Shown here: positions 16,435-25,484 of the stretch, in pieces
Position numbering within the stretch: position 1 is the first letter of the stretch
How the letters are laid out: every line of letters starts with the position of its first letter
NCBI GenBank assembly: GCA_900542265.1
Contig: UQML01000009.1
Location: 1 to 64,000, forward strand
Direction of reading: 5' to 3'
Length of the DNA stretch: 64,000 nt
Source: an uncultured Eggerthella sp.
Lineage (GTDB): Bacteria; Actinomycetota; Coriobacteriia; Coriobacteriales; Eggerthellaceae
Made by a program: the position numbers and the translations under genes
Notes under the pieces: model-generated
Database searches by the model: none
Told to the model about the DNA's origin: nothing
What the model saw: only the letters and a program-made list of their open reading frames with translations

Positions 16435-19182
16435 TTACTTCAGCTGTCCTTGTGCGCGCAATGCTGTTGCAAGAACATTTTGCGCACGAGAGGATGCAGA
16501 CACATCGGCTTCTTCTAAAACAAGGGCAACAACAACCTTGCAATCTTCCGATGGTCCCATGCCTACAAACCAGCTATCGTCTTTAGGCTTACCTGTCTCA
16601 GCTGTGCCAGTCTTGCCAGCAATGGTAACACCGGAAACTTGCGCTGGTGTACCGGTACCTTGAGCGACAACGCCTTCCAAAACACTTTTAACTCGTGAGG
16701 CAATCGTAGGCGATACTGCGCGCTTCAACTCCTGAGGAGAGGTGGTCGAAGAGCACTTGCCTTCTGCGTTGTAGATTGAGTCAACAAGATAGGGCTTCAT
16801 GATGGTGCCATCGTTTGCGATTGCACAACCTACCAATGCCATTTGCATAACGGTTGCCTGAGGACCGGCAGGGGAGGCATGCTGTCCAACGGGTTCGCCT
16901 GCGGCAGCCCATGCTGTTTCCCATTCGGTCATTTCTGCTGGTTCGGGCATAAGCGATGTTGCGAGTGGTAGCGAGTAGTCAATGACTTCGTTAAAGCCAA
17001 AGGAGTCAGCGCCAAGCACTAAAGCTTGCGCACCAATCTGAACACCCAACTGGGCAAAGACCGTATTTGAAGAAACTTCTGTTGCACGCGCAAGAGTGAT
17101 TTCGCCATAACCGCGCTTGTTGAAGTTGGTGATTTCGCCACCGCCAATATCCATCTGAGCCGGTGAATTGTAGACGGTGTTTTCGCTTGCAACATTATTG
17201 GAGAGTGCAGTTGCGAGGGTCACAATCTTAAAGGTTGATCCGGGAGGATAGAGTGCTTGCGTGGCACGATTATATAGTGCCGATGAGTCAGACCCGGATG
17301 ACAGGATTTGGTCAATATCTCCAGCGTTATAGGTAGGCGAGCTTGCCAGAGCAAGGGTCGCACCCGTTTCGGGATCCATAACAACACAGGCGCCCGCATG
17401 TCCTTCGAGAGCATTTTGTGCTGCTTCTTGGATGGTCGAGTTAATAGTGAGTTTTACATCATTGCCTGGCGTAGTTGCACCCGTAAGATAGTTCAAAACA
17501 TCAGTCCACGACGCAAAGTTTTGCTGGCCTTTCAAGGTGTCATTGCAGGCTGCTTCAATGCCAGCGGTTCCGTAGGTTTGTGAGGCGTAGCCTACCACAT
17601 GAGCCGCGAGCGTGCCGGCAGGATAGACGCGTTTATACGACCCATCGCTTTCTTTGACGCTCTGCGCAAGCACAACGTTGTCGTAAGTCGAGATGGTACC
17701 GCGTTCAGTTTCGGACTCTTTTGCCATCGTATGATTGTTGATAGGCATGTTCTGGTAGTCCTTGGCTTGGATAACCATGATAAGCGTCAAGTTTGCTACA
17801 AGAAGCGCAAAAAGGATTGAGAAGGCAACCATCGTGTTGGTGATACGTTTGCCGAGCGAGACGCGTCCCAAGATACTTTGTCCAGCAATAAGACCGGTAG
17901 CGGAGGTCATTTCAGTATTAATGCCGGTGGAAGAATCACTAATTTTGAGGAGCAAGCCAACAATGATGAAGCTTGCTAAAAGCGATGAGCCACCTTGTGA
18001 CACAAAGGGAAGCGTGAGGCCGGTTAAGGGGATGAGTCGTGTGACGCCGCCTACAATAATGAAGGCTTGCAACACAATGACAGCAGTGAGGCCTGTTGCA
18101 ATAAACGAACTTACGTCAGTTTTAGCGCGTGCCGCGGTGAGGAGGCCGCGGATAGCAAAACATAGGTAGAGGAGCAAAAGACCTGCTGCGCCCAAAAGAC
18201 CCGTTTCTTCTGCGATAGCAGCAAAGATAAAGTCGGATTCAACAATAGGGATTTGATCTGCGAGGCCATTACCAATGCCAACACCAAAAAGACCACCATC
18301 GGCAATTGAGAAGATGGATTGCACAAGCTGGTAGCCCGTGTTGGTAGGATCTTTAAAGGGGTTGAGCCAGGTATCGACGCGAACTTGAACATGAGAGAAA
18401 AAGAGGAATGCAAGCGTGCCGCCAATCGCCACAAAGATAAGACCAATGAGTAGGTATGAGCGCTTGCCGCTTGCCACATAAAGCATGGTCAAGAAGACCA
18501 AAAATACAACGATAGCGCTACCAAGATCTTTTTCGAATACGACGATGACCATAGAGATTGCCCACATAAGCAAAAGGGGCATCAAGGTGCGCGCATCGGG
18601 GAGATGGAATGGGCCAATCTTGGTGGTGAAAACGGAGAGCATTTCTCTGTTTTGTGCGAGATAGCCCGCTAAAAAGAGCACGATAAGGATCTTTGCAAGC
18701 TCACCGGGTTGGAATGAAAAACCCGCAATAGAGAGCCAAATGCGTGAGCCATAGATTTCTTGTCCAATACCGGGGATCATCGGGGAGAGCAAGAGGATGA
18801 AGCCCACAATCATAAGCGTGTATTTATAGTTGGCAACTTTGTCGAGATTACGGATAAAGAGCAGGATTGCAACCAGGAAAATAATGCCCAAAAAAAGCCA
18901 TACTACTTGGCGCATGGCAAGATCAGGTGCCAAGCGGGTAATAAAAGCAAGACCTATCCCAGAGAGCGCGAAAGAGATGGGTAGAAGCGCAGGATCGGCA
19001 TTAGGGGCAAGTTTGCGGATAGCAAAGTGAGCCGCAATAAAAGCGCCAAACATGCAAAGCGGTACAGTGAGATTATCAAGGGTAACTGAGTTACCTTCTG
19101 AAAGCGCCACCATGGCAAAGAGTAAAACCACCAAGGGGGCAGCAGCGCACAGAAGCGCGAGTTCAAGATTGCGGCGTGTCAT
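16435..19182 (-). CDS. SEDS glycosyltransferase-class B PBP fusion (FtsW/RodA-PbpA)
   Basis: One 915-residue protein joins both activities of a peptidoglycan synthase. Residues 1-415 are a multi-helix SEDS domain, with the conserved extracellular segment around D270 (RVDTWLNPFKDP...TGYQ) and LPFVSQGGSS at 391-400. A new membrane helix at about 448-472 begins the transpeptidase half. Its active-site motifs are S649-TFK, S704-SN and K857-TGT. The SEDS half should polymerise glycan from lipid II and the PBP half cross-link it. In Mycobacterium the same locus has separate rodA and pbpA genes. The start abuts the pstP stop with no gap. No stop or frameshift lies between the halves. Confidence 0.93.
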   Translation of the reverse strand: MTRRNLELALLCAAAPLVVLLFAMVALSEGNSVTLDNLTVPLCMFGAFIAAHFAIRKLAPNADPALLPISFALSGIGLAFITRLAPDLAMRQVVWLFLGIIFLVAILLFIRNLDKVANYKYTLMIVGFILLLSPMIPGIGQEIYGSRIWLSIAGFSFQPGELAKILIVLFLAGYLAQNREMLSVFTTKIGPFHLPDARTLMPLLLMWAISMVIVVFEKDLGSAIVVFLVFLTMLYVASGKRSYLLIGLIFVAIGGTLAFLFFSHVQVRVDTWLNPFKDPTNTGYQLVQSIFSIADGGLFGVGIGNGLADQIPIVESDFIFAAIAEETGLLGAAGLLLLYLCFAIRGLLTAARAKTDVSSFIATGLTAVIVLQAFIIVGGVTRLIPLTGLTLPFVSQGGSSLLASFIIVGLLLKISDSSTGINTEMTSATGLIAGQSILGRVSLGKRITNTMVAFSILFALLVANLTLIMVIQAKDYQNMPINNHTMAKESETERGTISTYDNVVLAQSVKESDGSYKRVYPAGTLAAHVVGYASQTYGTAGIEAACNDTLKGQQNFASWTDVLNYLTGATTPGNDVKLTINSTIQEAAQNALEGHAGACVVMDPETGATLALASSPTYNAGDIDQILSSGSDSSALYNRATQALYPPGSTFKIVTLATALSNNVASENTVYNSPAQMDIGGGEITNFNKRGYGEITLARATEVSSNTVFAQLGVQIGAQALVLGADSFGFNEVIDYSLPLATSLMPEPAEMTEWETAWAAAGEPVGQHASPAGPQATVMQMALVGCAIANDGTIMKPYLVDSIYNAEGKCSSTTSPQELKRAVSPTIASRVKSVLEGVVAQGTGTPAQVSGVTIAGKTGTAETGKPKDDSWFVGMGPSEDCKVVVALVLEEADVSASSRAQNVLATALRAQGQLK

Positions 19183-20397
19183 TTAGCGATCACCGCCTTG
19201 ATCACCTTGGTCACCTTGAGTTCCTTGGCCAGTTTGTCCGGTTCGGCTCGCTTGGTCCGCTTGGCCACTTTGACCTGCTGACATAGCAGCAAGCTCATTG
19301 CGGGCAATGTCGGTGCGATAGGATTCAAGAAGCTCATTTGCTTCATCCATAGATGCTACGGACATACCTTCTTTAATGCGGTTAGCCACTCCTGGAGGAA
19401 GTTGATCAACCGGGATATCTGTTGTTTGTTCTAAATGAGAAAGCTGCATACCTAAGAAGGTGTCAGGTATGCCACGATACACACTTACTTTGCCATCTTC
19501 GGCGACAAGGTAGGCGGAGTTATTGACGTAGGTATAAGCACCAAATGCCCCCAGTGCAAACACGGCAACAATAGCAAGTGCGATACAAATGGCAAGAGTG
19601 CGATATTTGCGCTTAGCGCGTTTGATAGTGTGTGCTTGTCCTGTTTTTGAATGAACGTCAACTACGATAACCGTAACGTTGTCGCATCCTCCTGCGTCTA
19701 CTGCAGCACGTACGAGACGGTCAGCGCAGGTTTGGGGATCAGGATGACGACGCATAATGGCAGCAATATCATCGTCATATACCATGCCACATAAACCATC
19801 AGAGCAAAGAAGAATCCTGTCACCATCAGCGACGTTGAGTTCGTAGATATCAGGCAGCATGTAAGGATCTGATCCCATAGCGCGCGTAATAACCGAGCGA
19901 TCAGGATGATTGCGTGCCTGTTCAGGTGTGATATGTCCTGCTTCAATCAAATCAGCCATGAGCGAATGATCACGCGTGAGCTGCTGGAGTTGTCCTTTAT
20001 GCAAAAGATAAGCGCGTGAGTCTCCGACTTGCGCAATCAAAAGACGTGTGTCTTCCAGGATGGCAGCCGTACAGGTGGTTCCCATGCCAGAGCGGCCAAT
20101 GCCCTGTTTAGGTGCTTTAATGACGTTTAAGTTGGCAGCTTCTATAGCGTTGGTGAGCCCATCGACATCTATAGAACGAGGCGCCAATTCATCCAGGGTG
20201 CGTACTACGATTTCAGAAGCAATCTCTCCTGCTGCATGGCCACCCATGCCATCTGCAACTACATAGAGAGGTGGGGCTACTAAAAGCGAGTCTTCATTGT
20301 GGTCACGCACGAGTCCGACATCGGTGCGCGATCCAAAAAAGGAGCGCTTTTTCTCGACGTACGACTCAGGCGCGGTCTGCGTGCGATGAGTAACCAT
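19183..20397 (-). CDS. pstP: PP2C-type Ser/Thr phosphatase (PstP)
   Basis: This metal-dependent phosphatase opposes the PASTA kinase. The catalytic domain spans about residues 20-255, with metal-binding motifs VRDHNEDS, VVADGMGGHAAGE, SDGLCGMV and CDNVTVIVV. A membrane helix (ICIALAIVAVFALGAFGAYT) anchors it, with a short extracellular part ending in a Gln/Gly/Asp-rich low-complexity tail. At 404 residues it resembles mycobacterial PstP in layout. It overlaps fhaB by one base and is followed directly by the SEDS-PBP gene. Confidence 0.94.
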   Translation of the reverse strand: MVTHRTQTAPESYVEKKRSFFGSRTDVGLVRDHNEDSLLVAPPLYVVADGMGGHAAGEIASEIVVRTLDELAPRSIDVDGLTNAIEAANLNVIKAPKQGIGRSGMGTTCTAAILEDTRLLIAQVGDSRAYLLHKGQLQQLTRDHSLMADLIEAGHITPEQARNHPDRSVITRAMGSDPYMLPDIYELNVADGDRILLCSDGLCGMVYDDDIAAIMRRHPDPQTCADRLVRAAVDAGGCDNVTVIVVDVHSKTGQAHTIKRAKRKYRTLAICIALAIVAVFALGAFGAYTYVNNSAYLVAEDGKVSVYRGIPDTFLGMQLSHLEQTTDIPVDQLPPGVANRIKEGMSVASMDEANELLESYRTDIARNELAAMSAGQSGQADQASRTGQTGQGTQGDQGDQGGDR

Positions 20398-20810
20398 TAG
20401 TTAAACCTCACCCGCATTGTGACATCTCCTACCGTGACGCGATCTCCATCATGAAGTGCGGCCGGCTCTTGAATAGGGTGGCCGTTTACATAAGTACCGT
20501 TGAGTGAATGGTTGTCTTCCACGAATAAGTTTTGCCCCATAAGTACAAAGCGAGCATGAAGCGATGAGACGTACTCGGCCGCGATAGTGATATCGGCGCT
20601 AGGAGAGCGACCAATAGTGACAGGGCCATGCACGGCAATTTGAACTCCACGCAATTCTTTGGGGCCTTTTTCAACGGCCACCGTCCAGGCTTTGTCTTTT
20701 TTGCGCTGGCCTTTCACGAGGCCAATTCCTGTCTTCATGATGGCAAACAAAAACAGATAGAGCAGTGCTACAAAGAGCAATCGCCCAATCAGTAAAATAA
20801 TATCTATCAC
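20397..20810 (-). CDS. fhaB: FHA-domain membrane protein (FhaB/FipA-like)
   Basis: This 137-residue protein has an N-terminal membrane helix (LIGRLLFVALLYLFLFAIM) and a C-terminal forkhead-associated domain that binds phosphothreonine. The FHA motifs are TIGRSPSADI, SSLHARF and HSLNGTYVNG. In mycobacteria the equivalent protein docks on phosphorylated partners at the division site. It lies between fhaA and pstP and shares one base with pstP (TAATG). It is probably a kinase substrate and adaptor in this cluster. Confidence 0.92.
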   Translation of the reverse strand: MIDIILLIGRLLFVALLYLFLFAIMKTGIGLVKGQRKKDKAWTVAVEKGPKELRGVQIAVHGPVTIGRSPSADITIAAEYVSSLHARFVLMGQNLFVEDNHSLNGTYVNGHPIQEPAALHDGDRVTVGDVTMRVRFN

Positions 20811-20891
20811 AAAGACCTTCTCTCAGTATGGTTCGCGGGTGCTGTGACTTGCAAGGCGATTTGTATAGCGGCTTGCAATGGGGAGCACGTA

Positions 20892-21986
20892 TTAGTTGTA
20901 CGTAAAGAGGAATGTGGTCGCGCCAATACTGATGCGATCACCTTTACTCACGATAAACTCAGCAATATGCTTGCCATTTACGAGTGTTCCATTGAGGGAT
21001 CCCAGATCCGATATCTGCCAGGTGGCAGGAGCAATTTCTTGCATTTGAGCATGCGTGCGGCTGGCATTTAAATCATCAAGCACAATGTCGCACGACAAGC
21101 CACGGCCTAAGACAATCGATGGCTTGGCAAGCACAAAGGAGCGTCCGGTAACAAGGTTTACGAGATGCGGAGCGGGTCCTGCGTTTGTGGCCGGTGCAAC
21201 ATGGGGTGCTCCAGGAACTTCTTCGGGGAAGAGTTGTGTATTGGGAATAGCACCTTGACCTTGTTCAGGAGCGAACTCATCGACAACTACCTCTTCTGCC
21301 ATAACATCAATGCCAGAGAGAGGGTCAATGTTTTGAACATCTTGGGCGCCGCCATCACGCGTTGCGCGCATATTGGAAACAACGTGTTCTGCGCCGCGAG
21401 AGCGATTAGTTCCTGCCATTGCAGAACTTCCTGTGCCTGCTGCACCACCCATTGTGCTCGCACCAACGCCCCCAGCAGGTGCGCCACCGATAACGGAGAC
21501 GCCGCCTTGTGGAGTGCCTGGCGCATAGAGGTTAGCACCACGAGCGCCATAGGCAGGAGCTTGCGGAGCAAGACCATAGCGCGCCATCTCCTCAGCGCGA
21601 AGTTGGGCAATAATAGGAGCAGAGACCATTTCAGCAATAATATCGAAGCGACCCGATTTCAACTCATCGTCAACAATAAAACGAACGAGCGGCTCACCAT
21701 CCATAACAAGACCCTCTTCAGAGGCCTTAGCTTTAAGATAGGTTTCAGTTTCGCCGGCAAGGGTAGGATAATACCCAAAGAGCCTATCGTCATCGTCAGG
21801 ATTTACTAACACCGTGTAAAGGGTAGGGGCAAATTCCTTGCCAGCACCTACCATCTTTTCGCGACGCATTTGCTTTTCGGCCTTTTTGGCAATTTGAACA
21901 GGGGAAATTGGTGAGTCAAACAACTTGTCGTTAATATTGTCAAACCCGTCTTCTACGCGACGTTCAAATCGAGAGAAAAATCCCAT
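20892..21986 (-). CDS. fhaA: FhaA-like protein: DUF3662 domain plus FHA domain
   Basis: This 364-residue protein starts with the DUF3662 domain (MGFFSRFERRVEDGFDNIND onward). An Ala/Gly-rich disordered linker follows, then a C-terminal FHA domain with VLGRGLSCDI, SRTHAQM and GSLNGTLVNG. In Mycobacterium FhaA binds phosphorylated MviN and regulates cell-wall precursor export. It is the first gene of the fhaA-fhaB-pstP-SEDS/PBP-pknB set and has its own upstream region next to tRNA-Leu. Confidence 0.93.
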   Translation of the reverse strand: MGFFSRFERRVEDGFDNINDKLFDSPISPVQIAKKAEKQMRREKMVGAGKEFAPTLYTVLVNPDDDDRLFGYYPTLAGETETYLKAKASEEGLVMDGEPLVRFIVDDELKSGRFDIIAEMVSAPIIAQLRAEEMARYGLAPQAPAYGARGANLYAPGTPQGGVSVIGGAPAGGVGASTMGGAAGTGSSAMAGTNRSRGAEHVVSNMRATRDGGAQDVQNIDPLSGIDVMAEEVVVDEFAPEQGQGAIPNTQLFPEEVPGAPHVAPATNAGPAPHLVNLVTGRSFVLAKPSIVLGRGLSCDIVLDDLNASRTHAQMQEIAPATWQISDLGSLNGTLVNGKHIAEFIVSKGDRISIGATTFLFTYN

Positions 21987-22170
21987 CAGGTGCTCCTTTT
22001 TCTGACTTAGCGAGGCAAGTCAGCATATGGCTTCCAAGTCTAGGTATTGTAATCTACTATCATGCCATATTTATGATGATTTGGCAGGCATTTACCGTTT
22101 AGGAACACGAATGTAAGGATATTTTTAGCTTGATTTTAACCCTGAGTGGTTACTACCGCCTAATCCCTTC

Positions 22171-22200
22171 TTGCATTTTCCTAGTAAGTTGGGGTAAGGT
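22171..22200 (+). promoter_or_regulatory. candidate promoter of tRNA-Leu
   Basis: TTGCAT at 22171-22176 and TAAGGT at 22195-22200 are separated by 18 bases and lie about 30 bases before the mature tRNA 5' end. Confidence 0.4.
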
Positions 22201-22229
22201 AGTCATCGCTTTCATTCGAGAGTATACAC

Positions 22230-22316
22230 GCGGGCGTGGCGGAATTGGCAGACGCGCTAGCTTCAGGTGCTAGTGGGCTTCGGCTCGTGAAGGTTCAAGT
22301 CCTTTCGCCCGCACCA
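22230..22316 (+). tRNA. tRNA-Leu (anticodon CAG)
   Basis: This is a class II tRNA with acceptor GCGGGCG...CGCCCGC. The anticodon loop TTCAGGT has anticodon CAG, and there is a long variable arm (GGGCTTCGGCTC). The T-arm contains GGTTCAAGTCC, and the CCA is encoded. It decodes CTG. Confidence 0.96.
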
Positions 22317-22330
22317 TAGAATTCTTTATA

Positions 22331-22370
22331 AACCAGTTGTGCTTTTGTCGCGCAGCTGGTTTTGTTTTTG
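22331..22370 (+). terminator. intrinsic terminator of tRNA-Leu
   Basis: AACCAGTTGTGC pairs with GCGCAGCTGGTT around a 7-base loop, with two G-U pairs. It is followed by TTTGTTTTTG. It starts 15 bases after the tRNA. Confidence 0.85.
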
Positions 22371-22412
22371 TTCTCAGCTGCTGTTATCACCTGTTTTTCG
22401 ATTTTTAATGCG

Positions 22413-22603
22413 TTTTGTGACGAGATTCGCCTTTGTGCGAGAGTGGATTTGCGGATCTGGATCAGATTGCGGGAATACTATCTGTCTCAGTGACAGAACC
22501 GGGGTGGTTTGCGAGGTTTTTGACTCCTATTTATGAAGTATGGGAATTATCTGTGGGTCAATGAAAATTTGAAGGCTCGCAGAAAGTACTTGTTTGTCAA
22601 AAA
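22413..22603. repeat. dispersed inverted-repeat element, copy B
   Basis: The left end (TTTTGTGACGAGATTCGCC, then TTTGTGCGAG) at 22413-22442 and the right end at 22576-22603 are inverted relatives of the ends of copies A and C. At 191 bp it is longer than A (104) and C (105). It fills most of the gap between tRNA-Leu and the ATPase gene. Confidence 0.65.
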
Positions 22604-22662
22604 GCTTTTAAAAACTTCTTGTTGTTAAAAAGCATAAAGGGGAAATTAATAACTGATCAGGT

Positions 22663-22719
22663 GGTTCAAAGAGTTCAAGGAGGTTCAAAGAAATCAAGGA
22701 GATTCAAAGAGTTCAAGAT
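22663..22719 (+). repeat. three 19-bp direct repeats in the ATPase promoter
   Basis: The units are GGTTCAAAGAGTTCAAGGA, GGTTCAAAGAAATCAAGGA and GATTCAAAGAGTTCAAGAT. They end directly against a consensus -10 TATAAT (22719-22724), so the -35 region lies inside the array. An activator or copy-number switch is plausible. Confidence 0.8.
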
Positions 22720-22724
22720 ATAAT
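22719..22724 (+). promoter_or_regulatory. consensus -10 box of the ATPase gene
   Basis: A perfect TATAAT lies 35 bases before the start codon, which has a strong AAGGAGGG site. The -35 position falls in the 19-bp repeats and has no consensus hexamer, as expected for an activator-dependent promoter. Confidence 0.5.
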
Positions 22725-22758
22725 GCTTGTATCAGGATGAATAAGGAGGGAGATATCG

Positions 22759-23874
22759 ATGCCAGATAGAGCCAATATCCTTCATCAATCACAAGCAAAT
22801 CCCTTTACCGCAAAATTTGGAAAAGTTCCCGTCTATTTTGCAGGTCGAGAAGATGTTATTAGTGAAATAACGCTTATGTTTGAGGAGGATGAAGAAGCAG
22901 CATGCTGTCTCTTGGTGGGCGCAAGAGGCACTGGTAAAACGGCATTACTGACGTATTTCTCGTGTGTTGCAGAACGCTTTGGTTGGGTATCAGCAAATGT
23001 ATCTGCTATACCAGGAATGCTACAAGATATTCTCCTACAAGCACAAGCTTCCGTTAGTCATTTAATTGAACCAACTAGTAAACATACTTTAAGAAGTATT
23101 GGTGTTACGGGTGTGGGGACGGTTGAATGGGATACTACCCCGAAACAAATTACTAACTGGCGTAGTGAAATGGCTTCGCTGCTTGATGATATTAATGAAC
23201 GAGGAACTGGACTTCTTATTACTGTTGATGAAGTCAATGTTGCTCTCGATGAAATGATTGAGCTTGTTACGGTATTTCAGCACTTCGTTCGGGAAGACAG
23301 AAAAGTAGCTTTGTTGATGGCGGGATTGCCTTACAACGTAGAGGCGCTAATAAAGGGTAAAAGCACTTCATTTTTGCGTCGTGCAGACAGGTTTGATTTA
23401 AGTACTCTAGCAGACTATGAAGTCGAAGAAGCTTTTAAATTGACGGTTGAAGAAGGCGGAAAAGTTATTGATAATCATGCTCTTGCTAAAGCCGTTCAAG
23501 AAATTGGCGGATTTCCTTTTATGTTTCAGTTAATGGGACATCGTGCTTGGAGGATATCTGGCGACAAGGGAGTCATTACCGAACAAGATATCGTTGAAGG
23601 TGCAAAGTTGGCTTCCGAGCAGATGGAAAAACGGGTATTTGATGCTACTTATGCGGAACTCTCAAAGGCTGATCGAGCATTTTTAATTGCCATGCTTGAT
23701 GACGAACAAGAATCCACCCGATCTGCTCTTATGCAAAGACTTAACAAACCGTCGAGCCATATATCTACGTATAAAGGAAGACTTATTCAGGCGGGTTTGA
23801 TCGACGAGAGCACAGAAGGGGCATTTCGTTATGCTTTGCCAGGTTTGAGGGAATATCTTCATAAGCGTGTCTAG
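22759..23874 (+). CDS. AAA-type ATPase with C-terminal winged helix
   Basis: This 371-residue P-loop ATPase of the archaeal-ATPase/ORC-like kind has Walker A GARGTGKT at 54-61 and Walker B GLLITVDEVN at 151-160. A sensor-like LLMAGLPYN follows. The C-terminal 90 residues look like a winged helix (STRSALMQRLNKPSSHISTY and GRLIQAGLIDES). The N-terminal NPFTAKFGKVPVYFAGRE is the usual entry of this family. Its role is unknown. Such proteins occur in mobile or regulatory contexts, but no mobile genes are adjacent here. It is monocistronic. Confidence 0.82.
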   Translation: MPDRANILHQSQANPFTAKFGKVPVYFAGREDVISEITLMFEEDEEAACCLLVGARGTGKTALLTYFSCVAERFGWVSANVSAIPGMLQDILLQAQASVSHLIEPTSKHTLRSIGVTGVGTVEWDTTPKQITNWRSEMASLLDDINERGTGLLITVDEVNVALDEMIELVTVFQHFVREDRKVALLMAGLPYNVEALIKGKSTSFLRRADRFDLSTLADYEVEEAFKLTVEEGGKVIDNHALAKAVQEIGGFPFMFQLMGHRAWRISGDKGVITEQDIVEGAKLASEQMEKRVFDATYAELSKADRAFLIAMLDDEQESTRSALMQRLNKPSSHISTYKGRLIQAGLIDESTEGAFRYALPGLREYLHKRV

Positions 23875-24019
23875 CCTACTCTATCAACCAAAACCTGACG
23901 CTATTCTTACAAAGCTTTATCGTTGCTGTGGCATAAGCAAATTTGACGCATTTATCCTATATAACGTAAGAGAAAGAATAGTAAGAGAAAGTGTTCCTTT
24001 ATTTTGGAGGGGATGAATA

Positions 24020-25150
24020 ATGGATAAGGATGCAAAAGTCATCAAGGGCTTAAGCATCGCTACCATTGTGTTGTCGGCTTTAAGTATTATTGGCCTACTC
24101 ATTGTAGTGGGTCTCATTAGCTGGGCAGGGTCTATGATGAATGATCCCAATGTAGCACGATATCTTCTTGATGATTACACCTATGGTTATGGACATTCTT
24201 ACGATAGCTACCTCGAAGGTGTCGTCTTTGTGACGGGGGGATTGTCAATTGCGGTTGCTTTAGTTTTTATTGATGTGATTTTCCATGCGTTCGTTTTAGT
24301 AACTGGCATTATGGGATTGCGTCATTGCAATGAGCCAGAAAAATTGAACGTAACCTTTATTTGTGCGATTATCTCCGCTTGCTTGTGTTTGATAGGTGGC
24401 GGTTGGATCACCATGGCCGTCTTGATTATCTTGGCTGTCTACATCTATAAGTTCCGTAAAGGTCCTCAAATGCCACCGGTATATGGTTATGCTCCTGGTT
24501 ATGGTCAGCCTTATTATGCACAGCCTCAAGGTCAGCCACAGCAACCTTACTATAATCAAGCTGGTCAACCACAAGGATATGCACAACCTGGATCTGCACC
24601 TATTCCCCCTGTAGCTGCAGCTGGGTATGCTCAGCCAGTAGAATATACTCAACCCAGCGTTCAGCCTGGTGTTCAGCCTAGTGTGCCAGTAGCTCCCGTT
24701 CCTCCCGCGAGCCAGCCTTACCAGCCTGCTGAGTTTGGTCAGCCTCAGGCTCCCTTTGACGCTGGCTATCATGAGGAGGGAACCTACCAATACTATGAGC
24801 AAGTTGAACCCAAGACGGTAAGTGTTGAAACCGAGACGGTAGTTGAATCGCCTGACCTTCCTGATCTTGAAGCTCAAGCACTCACGCTCGAAGAAGATAG
24901 TGACACTTCTCGCGAGCCAAACGCTTTAGCCACTGAGCCTATCGCTTCAATGACAGGTTCTGACGTTGAATTCGCGGGTGATCTGCAAGAAGCGTCTATC
25001 ACAGGAAAGCCTCAAGAAACTTCAGTTGAAGAGGAGCCGTCTGTAGTCACTGCAGGAATTGATGAAGTAGATGGCGATATGGCTGCTGGAGTCCAAACAG
25101 AGACAGAAGTTGAAGAAAGCAATAGTGCTGAAGAACCTGATACTAAGTAG
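24020..25150 (+). CDS. membrane protein with Pro/Gln/Tyr-rich and acidic tail, unknown function
   Basis: This 376-residue protein has about four membrane helices in the first 150 residues (IATIVLSALSIIGLLIVVGL; LVFIDVIFHAFVLVTGI; FICAIISACLCLIGG; ITMAVLIILAVYIY). A cytoplasmic or exposed region of YAQP/QPQGQ repeats follows, then an acidic Glu/Thr/Val-rich tail. No enzyme motif is seen. The repeat-rich tail suggests a scaffold or surface role. A GGAGGGGATG ribosome-binding site precedes the ATG. Confidence 0.8.
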   Translation: MDKDAKVIKGLSIATIVLSALSIIGLLIVVGLISWAGSMMNDPNVARYLLDDYTYGYGHSYDSYLEGVVFVTGGLSIAVALVFIDVIFHAFVLVTGIMGLRHCNEPEKLNVTFICAIISACLCLIGGGWITMAVLIILAVYIYKFRKGPQMPPVYGYAPGYGQPYYAQPQGQPQQPYYNQAGQPQGYAQPGSAPIPPVAAAGYAQPVEYTQPSVQPGVQPSVPVAPVPPASQPYQPAEFGQPQAPFDAGYHEEGTYQYYEQVEPKTVSVETETVVESPDLPDLEAQALTLEEDSDTSREPNALATEPIASMTGSDVEFAGDLQEASITGKPQETSVEEEPSVVTAGIDEVDGDMAAGVQTETEVEESNSAEEPDTK

Positions 25151-25183
25151 TGCTCTGAACATACCAATTTGTTATTGCTGCAT

Positions 25184-25243
25184 CATTACTATAAGAGTCA
25201 TTGCTATAAAAGCTATTACTTCTAAAAGTTATTACTACAAAAG
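25184..25243 (+). repeat. 15-bp tandem repeat (4 copies)
   Basis: The units are cattactataagagt, cattgctataaaagc, tattacttctaaaag and ttattactacaaaag. The array lies in the 3' untranslated region of the preceding gene and runs into a terminator hairpin. Confidence 0.75.
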
Positions 25244-25270
25244 GCGTTTCCAAAACGGGAGCGCCTTTTG
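25239..25270 (+). terminator. candidate intrinsic terminator
   Basis: AAAAGGCGTTTCC pairs with GGGAGCGCCTTTT around AAAAC, with G-U pairs in the stem. The right arm ends in TTTTG. It would terminate the membrane-protein gene ending at 25150. Confidence 0.6.
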
Positions 25271-25425
25271 TGATGGAAGGAAGAGACACTTCTCAAAGCG
25301 GAAATGCCTCTTGTGGCTTTTTGTCTCTAAAGAGAGTCCTCTTAAATTAGTGTCAGTCTCTGCTGCTGCTCCGCTTCATTCTTGAACCTCTCAAAGGGAT
25401 TGGCCTCCCTGACGAGTAAGAGGAC

Positions 25426-25484
25426 TGCTATAGTTTGGTGAAGTACTAGTGGCGAACCTCACCTGTTAGGTTCGTTTCGTTTTT
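25426..25484 (+). promoter_or_regulatory. serA promoter and attenuator-like hairpin
   Basis: An extended -10 TGCTATAGT is at 25426-25434. Downstream, CGAACCT and AGGTTCG (about 25453-25474) form a 7-bp stem followed by TTTCGTTTTT, ending about 20 bases before the serA start. A terminator inside the leader suggests attenuation or read-through control. No T-box core sequence or known riboswitch motif was found here. The rest of 25270-25425 shows no gene. Confidence 0.5.

Noticed and set aside
24235..24240. G6 run in the Pro/Gln-rich membrane protein gene (and similar G6 at 3805 and 39012)
   Set aside because: Six bases is too short to argue for phase variation, and the frames are otherwise ordinary.
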